Assembly (NCBI GenBank): GCA_964463135.1
Contig: CAYXBA010000002.1
Span: forward strand, 186,001-250,000
Origin: UBA6898 sp964463135
GTDB lineage: Bacteria; Nitrospirota; Thermodesulfovibrionia; Thermodesulfovibrionales; UBA6898
DNA: 64,000 nt
Direction of reading: 5' to 3'
Position numbers and translations under genes: made by a program
Shown here: positions 48,958 to 58,154 of the stretch, piece by piece
How the letters are laid out: every line of letters begins with the position of its first letter
Position numbering within the stretch: position 1 is the stretch's first letter
The notes under the pieces: generated by a model
Told to the model about the DNA's origin: nothing
Databases searched by the model: none
Seen by the model: the letters and a program-made list of their open reading frames with translations, nothing else

Positions 48958-51892
48958 CGCATGGGGCATCTTCGGCCTGATCCTCGGCTATCTCAGCCTT
49001 CTTTTTATCATTGCCTATTTTGCCGAACGGCGCGAGAGGCTCGGCAAGAGCATAGTCTCTAACCCTTATGTGTACTCCCTTTCTCTTGCCGTTTACTGCA
49101 CGTCCTGGACATTCTATGGAAGCGTCGGCAAGGCGGCAACATCAGGCTTCAATTTCCTGACCATCTATCTCGGTCCGACCCTGATGGCAGCGTTATGGAT
49201 GGTCCTCCTGAGGAAGATCATCCGCATTGCAAAGGAGAACAGGATCACAACCATCGCTGACTTTATCGGGGCACGGTACGGCAACTCGCTCTTTCTCTCG
49301 GCGGTTGTGACCCTTGTGGCGGTCGTCGGCATTACACCCTATCTTGGGCTGCAGATCAAGGCCATTATGAGCACTCTTACTATCCTTTCCGGGCAGACGA
49401 AAGGCATGGCAGCAGCAGGCTGGTATATAGCATTTATCCTCGGGGTCTTTGCCATAATTTTCGGTGCACGCAGGCTCGATTCTTCAGAGCGACATGAAGG
49501 ACTGATCTTTGCGATCGCTTTTGAATCCATTATCAAGCTCATTGCGTTCCTGGTCGTAGGCTTCTATGTCACGTATGTACTTTTTGGCGGGTTCGGGGAC
49601 ATCTTCGAGAAAGTAAAAGGGTCTGCATACGGCGATCTTCTCTATCTGGGGGGAGGCACGCAGGTAAGCTATATGGAATGGACCTCGCTTATCCTGCTTT
49701 CGATGACCGCTATCATGTTCCTGCCCCGGCAGTTTCATGTGGCAGTTGTCGAAAATTCCGATATGCGTCATGTCTCAAAGGCAATGTGGCTCTTCCCGCT
49801 CTATCTGCTGATCATTAATATCTTTGTCATGCCGGTCGCTATCGGCGGTCTGCTGCTTGGGGGAAGGCAGGCAGATGCAGACATGTTCATGCTGACGATA
49901 CCGATGGGGCAGGGGAATCATATGATCGCGCTCCTGACCTTCATCGGCGGTTTTGCCGCAGCAACCGGCATGATCATTGTGGAGTCTCTTGCCTTGAGTA
50001 CCATGGTCATGAACACCCTGGTCATGCCCGCCATATACCGTTTCCATGAGATGACGCATTTCCCTGCCTTCATTCTCAACACCAAAAGGCTCGTGATCCT
50101 CGGCTGCGTTTTCCTGGGCTACCTCTTTGCCGTCTCGATCGGCGAGTTCTATTCCCTTGTTGATATCGGCCTGACCTCTTTCGAGGCGATGACGATATTC
50201 GCACCCTCCATCATCATGGGCCTGTACTGGAAGCGCGGGAACAGGGCCGGCGCTCTCGCAGGGATCCTGGCAGGTTTTATCATCTGGTTCTATACACTGC
50301 TTGTACCGGCCTTGCTCAAGGCAGGTATTATTGATGACCAGGGGATCTTCTCCCTGATCATCGATAATAAGCTTCTGGACCCTCGTGCCCTCTTCGGTCT
50401 GACCGGTCTTGATAAATGGAGCCATTCCCTTTTCTGGGGGCTGTTCTTCAATCTCTTCTTCTCGGTAGGTCTCTCCATTCTTACCAGGCAGACGCCGGAG
50501 GAAGAGCGCCAGGCCCTGATCTTTGTAGAATCCTATGCGCCGCAGTCCTTGCCGGGCCGCGCCGATTATTCTTTGCAGGAGATCGAGGCAGTTCTTGAGC
50601 AGTACCTCGGCAGGCGTGAGGCAGCCGAGATCGTGGACGGCTTTCTTTTCCGGAACCAGGTCCAGCGGGAGAGCCTGTCCCCGCTTGATCTGAGCAGACT
50701 GAGGGATGAGGCGATGCGCATACTCTCCGGCTCCCTTGGTTCTGCCATTGCAACGATCATCCTGGAGGACAAGCTCCTTATAACAGAAAAGGAGCGGGGG
50801 GATCTCTCACACTCGATAAAGCAGATGACCGATACCCTCCGGCTTTCACGGCAGGAGCTTCAGGAAGCCAACCGGAGTCTGGCGTATCTCAAGGAGTTCA
50901 GCGAAAATATCATCGAAAGCGCGCCGGCAGGCATTGTAACGATCGATGCGGCAAGGCGGGTGACATACTGGAACAGGGAGATGGAGGCGATCACCGGCAT
51001 CAAACGGGCAGATGCTGCGAACAGGAGCATTTCGACTCTGCTGCCGTGGATCAGCATCAATACCTTTGACCTGAGCGAGAAGAGGGAGGTCACACTCCAG
51101 ACGCCTGCCCAGCAATATTTCAAGATCGACATCAACCCCTTTACCGATCCCTCAGGAGGATTTGTTGTTATCTTTGAGGATATTACCGAAAAGAGAAAGA
51201 TGGAGGAGCAGCTCCTGCAGGCCTTAAAGCTCGCCAGTATCGGCAAGCTGACTGCCGGCATTTCTCATGAGATCGGCAATCCCCTCGCTTCGATATCGTC
51301 CCTGGTGCAGGAGCTGAGGTCCATTCCCGCAGAAGCCCGCAGCGAAGATGCGTTCTTCAGTGACAGCCTCTCCACCATCAACAGCCATATCGAGCGGATA
51401 GCCAGGATCGTGAGAAGCCTTGGCGATTTTGCCCGCGTATCATCGCGGGAGAAGATACTGAGCAGCCTGCCTGAGATACTGGAACGGACCATAAGTCTCG
51501 TACGGTATGACAAGCGGTTCAAGCATATCGAACTGGTGACCGAGATCAAGGACATTCCCCAGCTCAGGGTAAATCCTGATCAGATCCAGCAGGTATTTTT
51601 GAACCTGCTGCTGAATGCCTTCGACGTGATGCCTGAAGGCGGCAAGCTGATCGTCGCGATGCAGCAGCAGACGGATAATATCGAGGTCACCTTCCAGGAT
51701 ACGGGTTCGGGAATAGACAACGCGATCATCGACAAGATATTTGATCCGTTTTTTACCACGAAGCCGCTTGGCAAGGGCACAGGGCTCGGACTTAGCATCT
51801 GCTATGGAATAATTAAGGAACACAATGGCACCATTACTGCCAGGAGCAGGGGCACCGGAACAACCTTTATCATCAATCTGCCGATAGACTAA
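48950..51892 (+). CDS. Histidine kinase with N-terminal sodium/solute symporter domain
   Basis: About 980 aa; start at ATG 48950 (CAGGGA upstream) or 48935. Residues 1-520 form an SSS symporter domain of about 13 helices. A linker, a PAS domain (ESAPAGIVTIDAARRVTYWN near 660) and a kinase core follow: H-box LTAGISHEIGNPLASIS near 775, N-box LLLNAFDVMPEGG, and G-boxes DTGSGID and GKGTGLGLSICYG. The design is that of CbrA/CrbS, which senses acetate or amino acid flux. The sigma-54 regulator at 53369 is the likely partner. Confidence 0.93.
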   Translation: MLSAWGIFGLILGYLSLLFIIAYFAERRERLGKSIVSNPYVYSLSLAVYCTSWTFYGSVGKAATSGFNFLTIYLGPTLMAALWMVLLRKIIRIAKENRITTIADFIGARYGNSLFLSAVVTLVAVVGITPYLGLQIKAIMSTLTILSGQTKGMAAAGWYIAFILGVFAIIFGARRLDSSERHEGLIFAIAFESIIKLIAFLVVGFYVTYVLFGGFGDIFEKVKGSAYGDLLYLGGGTQVSYMEWTSLILLSMTAIMFLPRQFHVAVVENSDMRHVSKAMWLFPLYLLIINIFVMPVAIGGLLLGGRQADADMFMLTIPMGQGNHMIALLTFIGGFAAATGMIIVESLALSTMVMNTLVMPAIYRFHEMTHFPAFILNTKRLVILGCVFLGYLFAVSIGEFYSLVDIGLTSFEAMTIFAPSIIMGLYWKRGNRAGALAGILAGFIIWFYTLLVPALLKAGIIDDQGIFSLIIDNKLLDPRALFGLTGLDKWSHSLFWGLFFNLFFSVGLSILTRQTPEEERQALIFVESYAPQSLPGRADYSLQEIEAVLEQYLGRREAAEIVDGFLFRNQVQRESLSPLDLSRLRDEAMRILSGSLGSAIATIILEDKLLITEKERGDLSHSIKQMTDTLRLSRQELQEANRSLAYLKEFSENIIESAPAGIVTIDAARRVTYWNREMEAITGIKRADAANRSISTLLPWISINTFDLSEKREVTLQTPAQQYFKIDINPFTDPSGGFVVIFEDITEKRKMEEQLLQALKLASIGKLTAGISHEIGNPLASISSLVQELRSIPAEARSEDAFFSDSLSTINSHIERIARIVRSLGDFARVSSREKILSSLPEILERTISLVRYDKRFKHIELVTEIKDIPQLRVNPDQIQQVFLNLLLNAFDVMPEGGKLIVAMQQQTDNIEVTFQDTGSGIDNAIIDKIFDPFFTTKPLGKGTGLGLSICYGIIKEHNGTITARSRGTGTTFIINLPID

Positions 51893-52003
51893 GGTGCGTT
51901 CATATCCCCGAAAGCAACCTCTGCCATCTTTGATCGGGCCGCTATCCGCAAGCTATACAGTAGCACTGACCGCATCATATTTCCCCTTCGGTGTTTTCAT
52001 CCC

Positions 52004-52049
52004 CCCCTGAATGCTGATTCGAAGCAATATCAGGGGCGTCAGTTTTTTT
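52004..52049 (+). terminator. Terminator after the SSS kinase
   Basis: CCCCTGA (52004-52010) pairs with TCAGGGG (52030-52036), with an inner TGCT/AGCA stem, and a run of seven T follows at 52043-52049. Confidence 0.7.
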
Positions 52050-52056
52050 GCTGTGG

Positions 52057-52101
52057 TATAATCAGGTTCGAAAATATATAGTTCTGTAACGCATTACAGA
52101 A
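52057..52101 (+). promoter_or_regulatory. -10 box and operator-like palindrome upstream of the antiporter
   Basis: Consensus TATAAT at 52057-52062 without a clear -35. Then a perfect palindrome TTCTGTAACGCATTACAGAA (52082-52101) just before GGAGG at 52106. As RNA it would form a hairpin directly in front of the ribosome site; as DNA it could be an operator. Confidence 0.5.
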
Positions 52102-52116
52102 TACCGGAGGTTGACG

Positions 52117-53349
52117 ATGGAGGCTGCTGCCGTCGACATAGCAAAAGGGACCCTGCTTTCGATCGGGATCATACTCGCAGTCGGTGCTTTTTGCGGTTTT
52201 CTTTCCCAGAAGATAAAGGTCCCGGATATCGTGATCTTCCTTATGGCCGGCATCGTGCTCGGCCCTGAGATTGCCGGTGTCATAGACATCAAGGCAGATT
52301 CTGTTCTGAATCAGATCATCCTCATCTTCGGCTCCTGTTATATCCTCTTTGATGGCGGCGCATCGCTCAGGCTTAAGGTATTAAAAGAGGTCTGGATCAC
52401 GATCGTAGTGATCGCGACGCTTGGTGTTCTTATCACAGGCGGCATCACTGCTGCTGCCGCCTATTATGCCTTTGGTGTGCCGGTCATTGTGGCATTGCTC
52501 CTCGGGGCCACCATAGCATCTACCGACCCTGCTACCCTGGTGCCGATCTTTAAGCAGGTCAAGATAAAGGATCGTGTTGCGCAGACCGTCATGTCAGAGT
52601 CTGCCTTCAATGACGCAATGGGTGCGATCATAACCTTTTCCATTCTTGCAGTTGCCATGGGCACGTCCGAATTCTCGATCCAGAGATCCCTGATTTCGCT
52701 CGTTAAGGAATCTGTTCTTGGCGTTCTGACCGGCGGCATTCTCGGCTATGCTGCAGCCTGGCTTATCGGTCATGAAAAATACGCTTTCCTTGAAGAGTAC
52801 GCGCCGGTGGTGACCCTGATGGCGGTTATTGGCTCCTATCTCGGGGCCGATGGGCTGCATTCAAGCGGATTTATGGCGGTATTTGTTTTCGGCATTGTGC
52901 TCGGCAATAAGGGCTCTTTTGGTTTCAGGGTTGAGCCGGGCGAGGACGAAAAGCTGGAGGAGTATATCCTGACAACCTCGTTCATCATGAGGATGTTCAT
53001 CTTCATCCTTCTCGGAACGCAGGTGAACTTTGATCTCATGAGCAAATATCTTGCAGGAGGGGCTGTTGTCATTGCGGTATTCATGCTTGTTGCGCGGCCT
53101 CTTACGGTCTTCCTCTGCGCCCTGCCGGACAGAAGGGCAAAGTGGTCGCTCAATGAAATGCTCTTCATGTGCTGGACGCGTGAAACCGGTGTCATACCGG
53201 CAGCACTGGCAGGCATGCTGGTCGGCATGAAGGCCCCCGGGGCAGAGCTGATTGCCTCTGTCACCTTTATCGCTATTATGCTGACCATCCTGATCCAGGC
53301 CTCCACTACCAAGCTTCTGGCTAAGAAACTTGGACTGCTGGTTGAGTAG
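52117..53349 (+). CDS. CPA1-type cation/proton antiporter
   Basis: 410 aa from ATG 52117, 7 nt after GGAGG; TTG 52111 abuts the ribosome site and is unlikely. Twelve or so transmembrane helices. The core motif STDPATLVPIFKQVKIKDRVAQTVMSESAFNDAMGA matches NhaP/CPA1 transporters. No C-terminal TrkA domain. It lies between the kinase and regulator genes with its own signals. Confidence 0.85.
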   Translation: MEAAAVDIAKGTLLSIGIILAVGAFCGFLSQKIKVPDIVIFLMAGIVLGPEIAGVIDIKADSVLNQIILIFGSCYILFDGGASLRLKVLKEVWITIVVIATLGVLITGGITAAAAYYAFGVPVIVALLLGATIASTDPATLVPIFKQVKIKDRVAQTVMSESAFNDAMGAIITFSILAVAMGTSEFSIQRSLISLVKESVLGVLTGGILGYAAAWLIGHEKYAFLEEYAPVVTLMAVIGSYLGADGLHSSGFMAVFVFGIVLGNKGSFGFRVEPGEDEKLEEYILTTSFIMRMFIFILLGTQVNFDLMSKYLAGGAVVIAVFMLVARPLTVFLCALPDRRAKWSLNEMLFMCWTRETGVIPAALAGMLVGMKAPGAELIASVTFIAIMLTILIQASTTKLLAKKLGLLVE

Positions 53350-53368
53350 TGAGGTCAGATAATCGATA

Positions 53369-54715
53369 ATGGCTGAGCGGTTGCTGATCGTAGAAGATGA
53401 GGAGACACTTCGCGAGTCCCTGAAACGTGTCTTTATCCGTGAAGGCTATGATGTCGAGTCTGCTCCTGATGCAGAAACAGCAGTCGGATTTCTGCAGGGC
53501 CGCTCGTACGACCTTATCATCACCGACATCATCCTGCCCGGTATGGACGGCATCGAACTGCTGAAGCGCTGCAGGGAGCAGAACCCCGAGCAGTTGATCA
53601 TCGTCATGACCGCCTTTGCCTCCCTGGAAACCGCTGTTGAGGCCTTAAGGGGCGGGGCGTACGATTACATCATAAAGCCGATTATCCATGAAGAGATCAA
53701 GCGGATATCAAAAAATGCCTTGCGGGAGCGGGCGCTCAGGGCTGAAAATGTCATTCTCAAGAAGCAGATCGAAGAACAATATGATTTCGAACATATCATA
53801 GGGCAGAGCAGGGCTGTCCTGTCTCTGATCGAAGAAGTAAAGAAGATCGCTGATTCGAAGAGCAATGTGCTTCTGCTTGGGGACACCGGGACCGGCAAGG
53901 AACTCTTCGCCCGGTCGATCCATTTCAGCAGTTTCCGCAGGGACAAACCGTTCATCCCGATCAACTGCAGTGCGATCCCTGACAATTTGCTTGAGTCGGA
54001 ACTCTTCGGCTACATGAAAGGTGCTTTTACCGGAGCTGTATCGAATAAACGGGGCCTGTTTGAAGAGGCTGACGGCGGCACAATATTCTTGGATGAGATC
54101 GGCGATCTCAGTCAGCAGCTCCAGGCAAAACTGCTCAGAGTGATCGATGACCGGGAGATCAGGCCGCTCGGCGGTGTACAGAGCAAAAAAGTTGACATCA
54201 GACTGATCACCGCAACAAACCGCGACCTGGCTAAGACCGTTGCTGAAGGCTCGTTTCGCGAGGACCTCTTCTACCGGATCAATGTCATACGCCTGGAACT
54301 GCCGCCGCTCAGAGAGCGAAAGGATGATATTCTTGTTCTTGCCCGCCACTTTCTGGATAAATTTGCGGACCAGATAGGCAAGGAGGTGCGCAGTATCGAC
54401 GACGCGGCTGCAAAGATGCTCGTCCAATACCAATGGCCGGGTAATGTGCGGGAGCTGCAGAATATCATCGAGCGGGCGGTCCTGATCACTGAGGGGCCAA
54501 CGCTGCGTGCAGAGCACCTGCCAGAGGGCCTCAGAAATGCGAACCCTTTCCTTGATGTGTCTCTTGACAAGGCACTCTCGATCGAAGACTATACAAAAGA
54601 ATTCATTGCCGTGTATCAGGGTAAATATAATGAGCAGCAGCTTGCAGATATGCTCGGCATCACCAGAAAGTCCCTATGGGAAAAGAGAAAACGCTGGGGC
54701 ATATCCAGGCACTAG
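53369..54715 (+). CDS. Sigma-54-dependent response regulator (NtrC family)
   Basis: 448 aa. Receiver domain with phospho-Asp in LIITDIILPGMDG near 52 and Lys in YDYIIKP near 103. AAA+ domain with Walker A GDTGTGKELFAR near 172, sigma-54 contact GAFTGA near 219 and Walker B GGTIFLDEIGDLS near 235. A Fis-type HTH closes it (EQQLADMLGITRKSLWEKRKRWG). Pairs with the SSS kinase as in CrbS/CrbR control of acs; no -24/-12 site was found near acs. Confidence 0.95.
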   Translation: MAERLLIVEDEETLRESLKRVFIREGYDVESAPDAETAVGFLQGRSYDLIITDIILPGMDGIELLKRCREQNPEQLIIVMTAFASLETAVEALRGGAYDYIIKPIIHEEIKRISKNALRERALRAENVILKKQIEEQYDFEHIIGQSRAVLSLIEEVKKIADSKSNVLLLGDTGTGKELFARSIHFSSFRRDKPFIPINCSAIPDNLLESELFGYMKGAFTGAVSNKRGLFEEADGGTIFLDEIGDLSQQLQAKLLRVIDDREIRPLGGVQSKKVDIRLITATNRDLAKTVAEGSFREDLFYRINVIRLELPPLRERKDDILVLARHFLDKFADQIGKEVRSIDDAAAKMLVQYQWPGNVRELQNIIERAVLITEGPTLRAEHLPEGLRNANPFLDVSLDKALSIEDYTKEFIAVYQGKYNEQQLADMLGITRKSLWEKRKRWGISRH

Positions 54716-54722
54716 GAACGAC

Positions 54723-54768
54723 CAATGGGAAGAAAGGTTGCTAATTATCGCAACCCTTCTTCCCATTG
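54723..54768 (+). terminator. Long hairpin after the response regulator
   Basis: CAATGGGAAGAA...TTCTTCCCATTG with an inner GGTTGC/GCAACC stem (one A-C mismatch between them) and loop TAATTATC. It starts 7 bp after the stop. No T-tract, so it is an imperfect terminator or an RNA end protector. Confidence 0.6.
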
Positions 54769-55195
54769 CACATTATCCTTCACTTTCATTACTGATCACC
54801 AATTCTGTTGACTCGGCTTGCCCCTACTAATCAAACCCTCCTGAGGCTTCCGGATTTATCGTGAATTTTTGATTTCTTTCTTGTCTAAAATCACTATTAC
54901 CAGGTCAGTATTATCCATGAATGATAATGCTGTGCCACACATTATATAACTCATTAATACTTAACAATTAATTTACAATAGGTAATTACTGGCTCCATTA
55001 ATGTAACATTAAGTAATTTAAGTTATACGATATAACTATATGATTTATAATCATAATTATATAACGTTAATTATTGGTTACAATAAGTATCATATTCAAT
55101 GTTTTTTGAGCGCTTCCTTAAATCACTTATCGCAAAAATTATATGTAATATCAATATGTTATTGTGACTTTTCAGTAACAGGCATGTAAGTTGCT
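54769..55195. promoter_or_regulatory. AT-rich regulatory spacer with three perfect palindromes
   Basis: No gene of 60 codons is supported. The AT-rich part (about 54890-55190) holds TTAATGTAACATTAA (54998-55012), AGTTATACGATATAACT (55021-55037) and TATGATTTATAATCATA (55039-55055), all with perfect 7-bp arms, then TAACGTTA (55062-55069). No sigma-54 -24/-12 pair was recognised. Confidence 0.5.
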
Positions 55196-57115
55196 ATGAT
55201 TTTGCAGATGCTGCATGAAGAGATAATAGAGTTTCTTTCCAAAGTGCCGCCTTTTCAGTTTATTGATGAGGCTGCGCTGAAGAGTATTGCGCAGGCTGTC
55301 TCTATGGACTATTACCCAAAGGGTACGGTCATCCTGAAACAGAACGATCCTGCCAGCGACTGCCTAAGGATAATCAAAAAGGGCGGGGTAAAGGTCTTCA
55401 TCGCTTCAGAGAATGGCGAGGAGGTTGTGATCGATTACCGTGGGGAAGGCGACACCTTCGGTTTTCTCTCGCTCATCGGCAAGGACAAGGTCAGGGCGAA
55501 CATCGTTGCCGTGGACGACACCATATGTTATCTGCTGGATAAGGAAAGTGCCCTGAAGATCATGAACAGCCAGCCGGTTTTTACCGAGTATTTTCTTAAA
55601 TCCCATCTCACCAAATATATAGACAGAACATACAGCGAGATGCATAACAAGAGCATGATGTATGGCGGGACTGACCGTATCCTTTTCACCTCGCAGGTCG
55701 GCGATATCGCGATCAGGAACGTGGTCTCTGTGAACGAGGAGACTACTATTCAGCAAGCTGCCCAGGTCATGAGCCAGAACAAGGTGAGCTCTCTGGTAAT
55801 TCGCGACAAGAACGATTTCCCTACAGGGGTCATCACCGACCGTGATCTCCGGGAAAAGGTGGTTGCAAAAGGCAGATCCATAACTGACGCGGTGAAGAAC
55901 ATCATGAGCCTGCCTCTCATTAGGGTTGACGCCACTGACTATGCTTTTGAGGCTGTCCTGAAGATGATCAAATACAATATTCACCATGTGCTGGTGGTCA
56001 GGGACGGCGTACTCAGCGGCGTTATCACAAACCACGATCTGATGCTGCTTCAGGGCACATCACCCCTTTCTTTTGCCAAAGACATCGAGAACCAGCATAC
56101 GCTTGACGGCCTTGCGCCACTTGCTACGAAGCTGAATAAGATCATCGGCCTGCTCCTGAAGGAGGGTGCAAAGGCAAGCAATATCACGAAGATCATCAGC
56201 GAACTGAACGACAGACTGGTGAAGAAGATTCTTGAGATCGCAGAGAAGAAGTTCGGAACTCCGCCTGTTCCCTACTGCTGGATCGCGTACGGCAGCGAGG
56301 GCAGGAAAGAACAGACCTTCAAGACAGACCAGGACAATGCGCTCATTTACGCTGATCCAAAGACACCGGAGCAGGAAGAGGCTGCGAAAAAATACTTTGC
56401 CGAATTTGCTCTCTATGTGCGCGACGGGCTTATAAACTCCGGGTTCCCCCCTTGTGAGGCGAATTACATGGCCTCCAATCCGCAGTGGTGCCAGCCGATC
56501 GGCACATGGAAGAAATATTTCCTGAGCTGGATACAGCACCCGAACCCTGAGGCCCTGCTCCGTTCTGTCATCTTTTTTGACTTCAGGGGTCTGTACGGCA
56601 ATCTCAGTCTGGCCGGCGAACTGCGCGAATATCTTATTCGTAACCTGAAAGACCAGAACCTTTTCTTTGCGAGGATCGCAAGCCTTATCCTCAAGAACAG
56701 GCCTCCTCTTGGTTTCTTTCGGTCTTTTACGGTCAATAAGGAGGGTGAGCATAAGGACCAGTTGAACCTGAAATTGAGCGGCATAGGGCCGCTTGTCGAT
56801 CTGATCCGTCTTTTTGCGCTTGAATCCGGCATTCATGAGACCTCAAGCATGGAGCGCCTTCATGCCATGTGGGATACTCATCCCATTGCGATAGAGCTAG
56901 GCGGTGAGATAGAGCAGGCCTTTGAATTTATCAATCTACTGAGGATCCATCACCAGCTTGACCAGATGGAGAGAAATGTTCCCCTTGACAACTTCATCAA
57001 CCCTTCGAAGCTTTCGAACCTTGAAAAGAAGTCCCTGAAGGAATCCTTTCAGCTTATCCTCAAGATACAGGACGGCATAGAAGAGATATACCGTGCTGGA
57101 ATGGTGGGCGGCTGA
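55196..57115 (+). CDS. cNMP-binding / CBS / nucleotidyltransferase (DUF294) signalling protein
   Basis: 639 aa. A cyclic-nucleotide-binding domain (residues 15-135; VKVFIASENGEEVVIDYRGEGDTFGF), a pair of CBS domains (about 165-290; VITDRDLREKVVAKGRS, GVITNHDLML) and a DUF294 nucleotidyltransferase (AYGSEGRKEQTFKTDQDNALIY near 365, GSxGRxE and two Asp), then a helical substrate-binding domain. Similar proteins sit with acs/actP and the DnaQ-like gene in many proteobacteria. Target unknown. The start may also be ATG 55208. The stop overlaps the next gene. Confidence 0.9.
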   Translation: MILQMLHEEIIEFLSKVPPFQFIDEAALKSIAQAVSMDYYPKGTVILKQNDPASDCLRIIKKGGVKVFIASENGEEVVIDYRGEGDTFGFLSLIGKDKVRANIVAVDDTICYLLDKESALKIMNSQPVFTEYFLKSHLTKYIDRTYSEMHNKSMMYGGTDRILFTSQVGDIAIRNVVSVNEETTIQQAAQVMSQNKVSSLVIRDKNDFPTGVITDRDLREKVVAKGRSITDAVKNIMSLPLIRVDATDYAFEAVLKMIKYNIHHVLVVRDGVLSGVITNHDLMLLQGTSPLSFAKDIENQHTLDGLAPLATKLNKIIGLLLKEGAKASNITKIISELNDRLVKKILEIAEKKFGTPPVPYCWIAYGSEGRKEQTFKTDQDNALIYADPKTPEQEEAAKKYFAEFALYVRDGLINSGFPPCEANYMASNPQWCQPIGTWKKYFLSWIQHPNPEALLRSVIFFDFRGLYGNLSLAGELREYLIRNLKDQNLFFARIASLILKNRPPLGFFRSFTVNKEGEHKDQLNLKLSGIGPLVDLIRLFALESGIHETSSMERLHAMWDTHPIAIELGGEIEQAFEFINLLRIHHQLDQMERNVPLDNFINPSKLSNLEKKSLKESFQLILKIQDGIEEIYRAGMVGG

Positions 57116-57783
57116 TGCTGAGTCTCCTCAGAAAGTACGGCAGCGGACTTCTCGCCTCGTCAGGCATGGACCTGTCCCTGCGGCTGGATGAAGCGCCCTA
57201 TGTGGTGCTGGATACGGAACTGACCGGCCTGGATTTCCGTAAAGACTCTATCGTTTCTGTCGGGGCCTTGAGAATGGTCGGGACAAGGATAGAAGTGAGC
57301 AGACCTTTTTACGAAGTGGTGAGGCCCAGCACGGAGCTCACATCAAAAAGCATTGTTATCCATGAGATCACGCACTCAGAGACCGAGCAGAAACCGGGCA
57401 TTGAGACGATCATGGAAGGATTTCTCAGTTTTTGCGAAGGCGCAATGATCGTAGGTCATTTCATCTCTCTTGATCTCAGGTTCCTTGCAAAGGAGATGAA
57501 GAGGATCGGGTATGGCCCACTGAAGAACCCGGCTGTTGACACCGCTGTTATTCATGACTGGATGCGTGAGAACAGGGGTGATCTCAGCAATAGTCATTTT
57601 GCCGGACAGGAGACCAAGGACCTGTTCTCCCTTGCAAAGAAGTTCCAGGTGCCGGTACAGGGCGCGCACAATGCGCTGATGGATGCGTATGTTACTGCGC
57701 AGCTCTTTCAGCGTTTTATTACCATGCTTGCAAAGCTTGGCGTGAGAACCCTCAGAGATCTTCTGAGGATCGGAAAACCGTAA
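57115..57783 (+). CDS. DnaQ-like 3'-5' exonuclease
   Basis: 222 aa. DEDDh motifs: VLDTELTGLDFRKDSIVSVGA near 32, VGHFISLDLRFLAKEM near 115 and HNALMDAYVTAQLF near 185. It starts at the last base of the DUF294 gene (ATG overlaps TGA), a pairing repeated in other genomes. Substrate unknown; polymerase epsilon-like or RNA. Confidence 0.88.
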   Translation: MLSLLRKYGSGLLASSGMDLSLRLDEAPYVVLDTELTGLDFRKDSIVSVGALRMVGTRIEVSRPFYEVVRPSTELTSKSIVIHEITHSETEQKPGIETIMEGFLSFCEGAMIVGHFISLDLRFLAKEMKRIGYGPLKNPAVDTAVIHDWMRENRGDLSNSHFAGQETKDLFSLAKKFQVPVQGAHNALMDAYVTAQLFQRFITMLAKLGVRTLRDLLRIGKP

Positions 57784-57871
57784 CCAAATAAAAAGGAGGT
57801 GGTGTAAGGGGAGGGAAATTTAGTTGTGCTTAGGGGAGAGGTAACATTATGAAATTACAGAAGGAGGAACA
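57784..57871 (+). promoter_or_regulatory. Purine-rich leader of the symporter pair
   Basis: Contains AAAAAGGAGGTGG, two TTAGGGGAG-like repeats and a 12-codon ORF MKLQKEEQWQKN (57849-57887) with its own GAGAGG. The mini-ORF overlaps the DUF4212 start in another frame, possibly a translational coupling leader. Weak evidence. Confidence 0.3.
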
Positions 57872-58153
57872 ATGGCAAAAGAATTAGCAGGATTAGACAA
57901 AAAGAAGCTCGCAGAATACTGGAGCTACAACATCAAGCTCACGACCATAACCATGATCATCTGGTTCGTGGTCACGTACGTAGCAATTTTCTTTACACCG
58001 GAATTGAATAACATCGTAATTTTAGGGTTCCCGTTTGGCTACTACATGGGTGCCCAGGGCTCGCTTATCGTCTTCGTTATTCTTATCTTTAACTACTCAA
58101 ACAAGATGAACAAGGCGGACAAAGACTACGGCGTGGAAGAGGAGGAAGAATAA
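57872..58153 (+). CDS. DUF4212 small subunit of the acetate/solute symporter
   Basis: 93 aa, two transmembrane helices (TITMIIWFVVTYVAIFF and GAQGSLIVFVILIFNYS), acidic tail DYGVEEEEE. The YWxxNxxL start is typical of DUF4212 proteins that always precede a VC_2705-type SSS symporter. AGGAGG upstream. 1-bp gap to the symporter gene. Confidence 0.92.
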   Translation: MAKELAGLDKKKLAEYWSYNIKLTTITMIIWFVVTYVAIFFTPELNNIVILGFPFGYYMGAQGSLIVFVILIFNYSNKMNKADKDYGVEEEEE

Positions 58154-58154
58154 T

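Noticed and set aside
54507..54830. 107-residue plus-strand ORF over the regulator end
   Set aside because: Alternative frame of the response regulator running into a hairpin.
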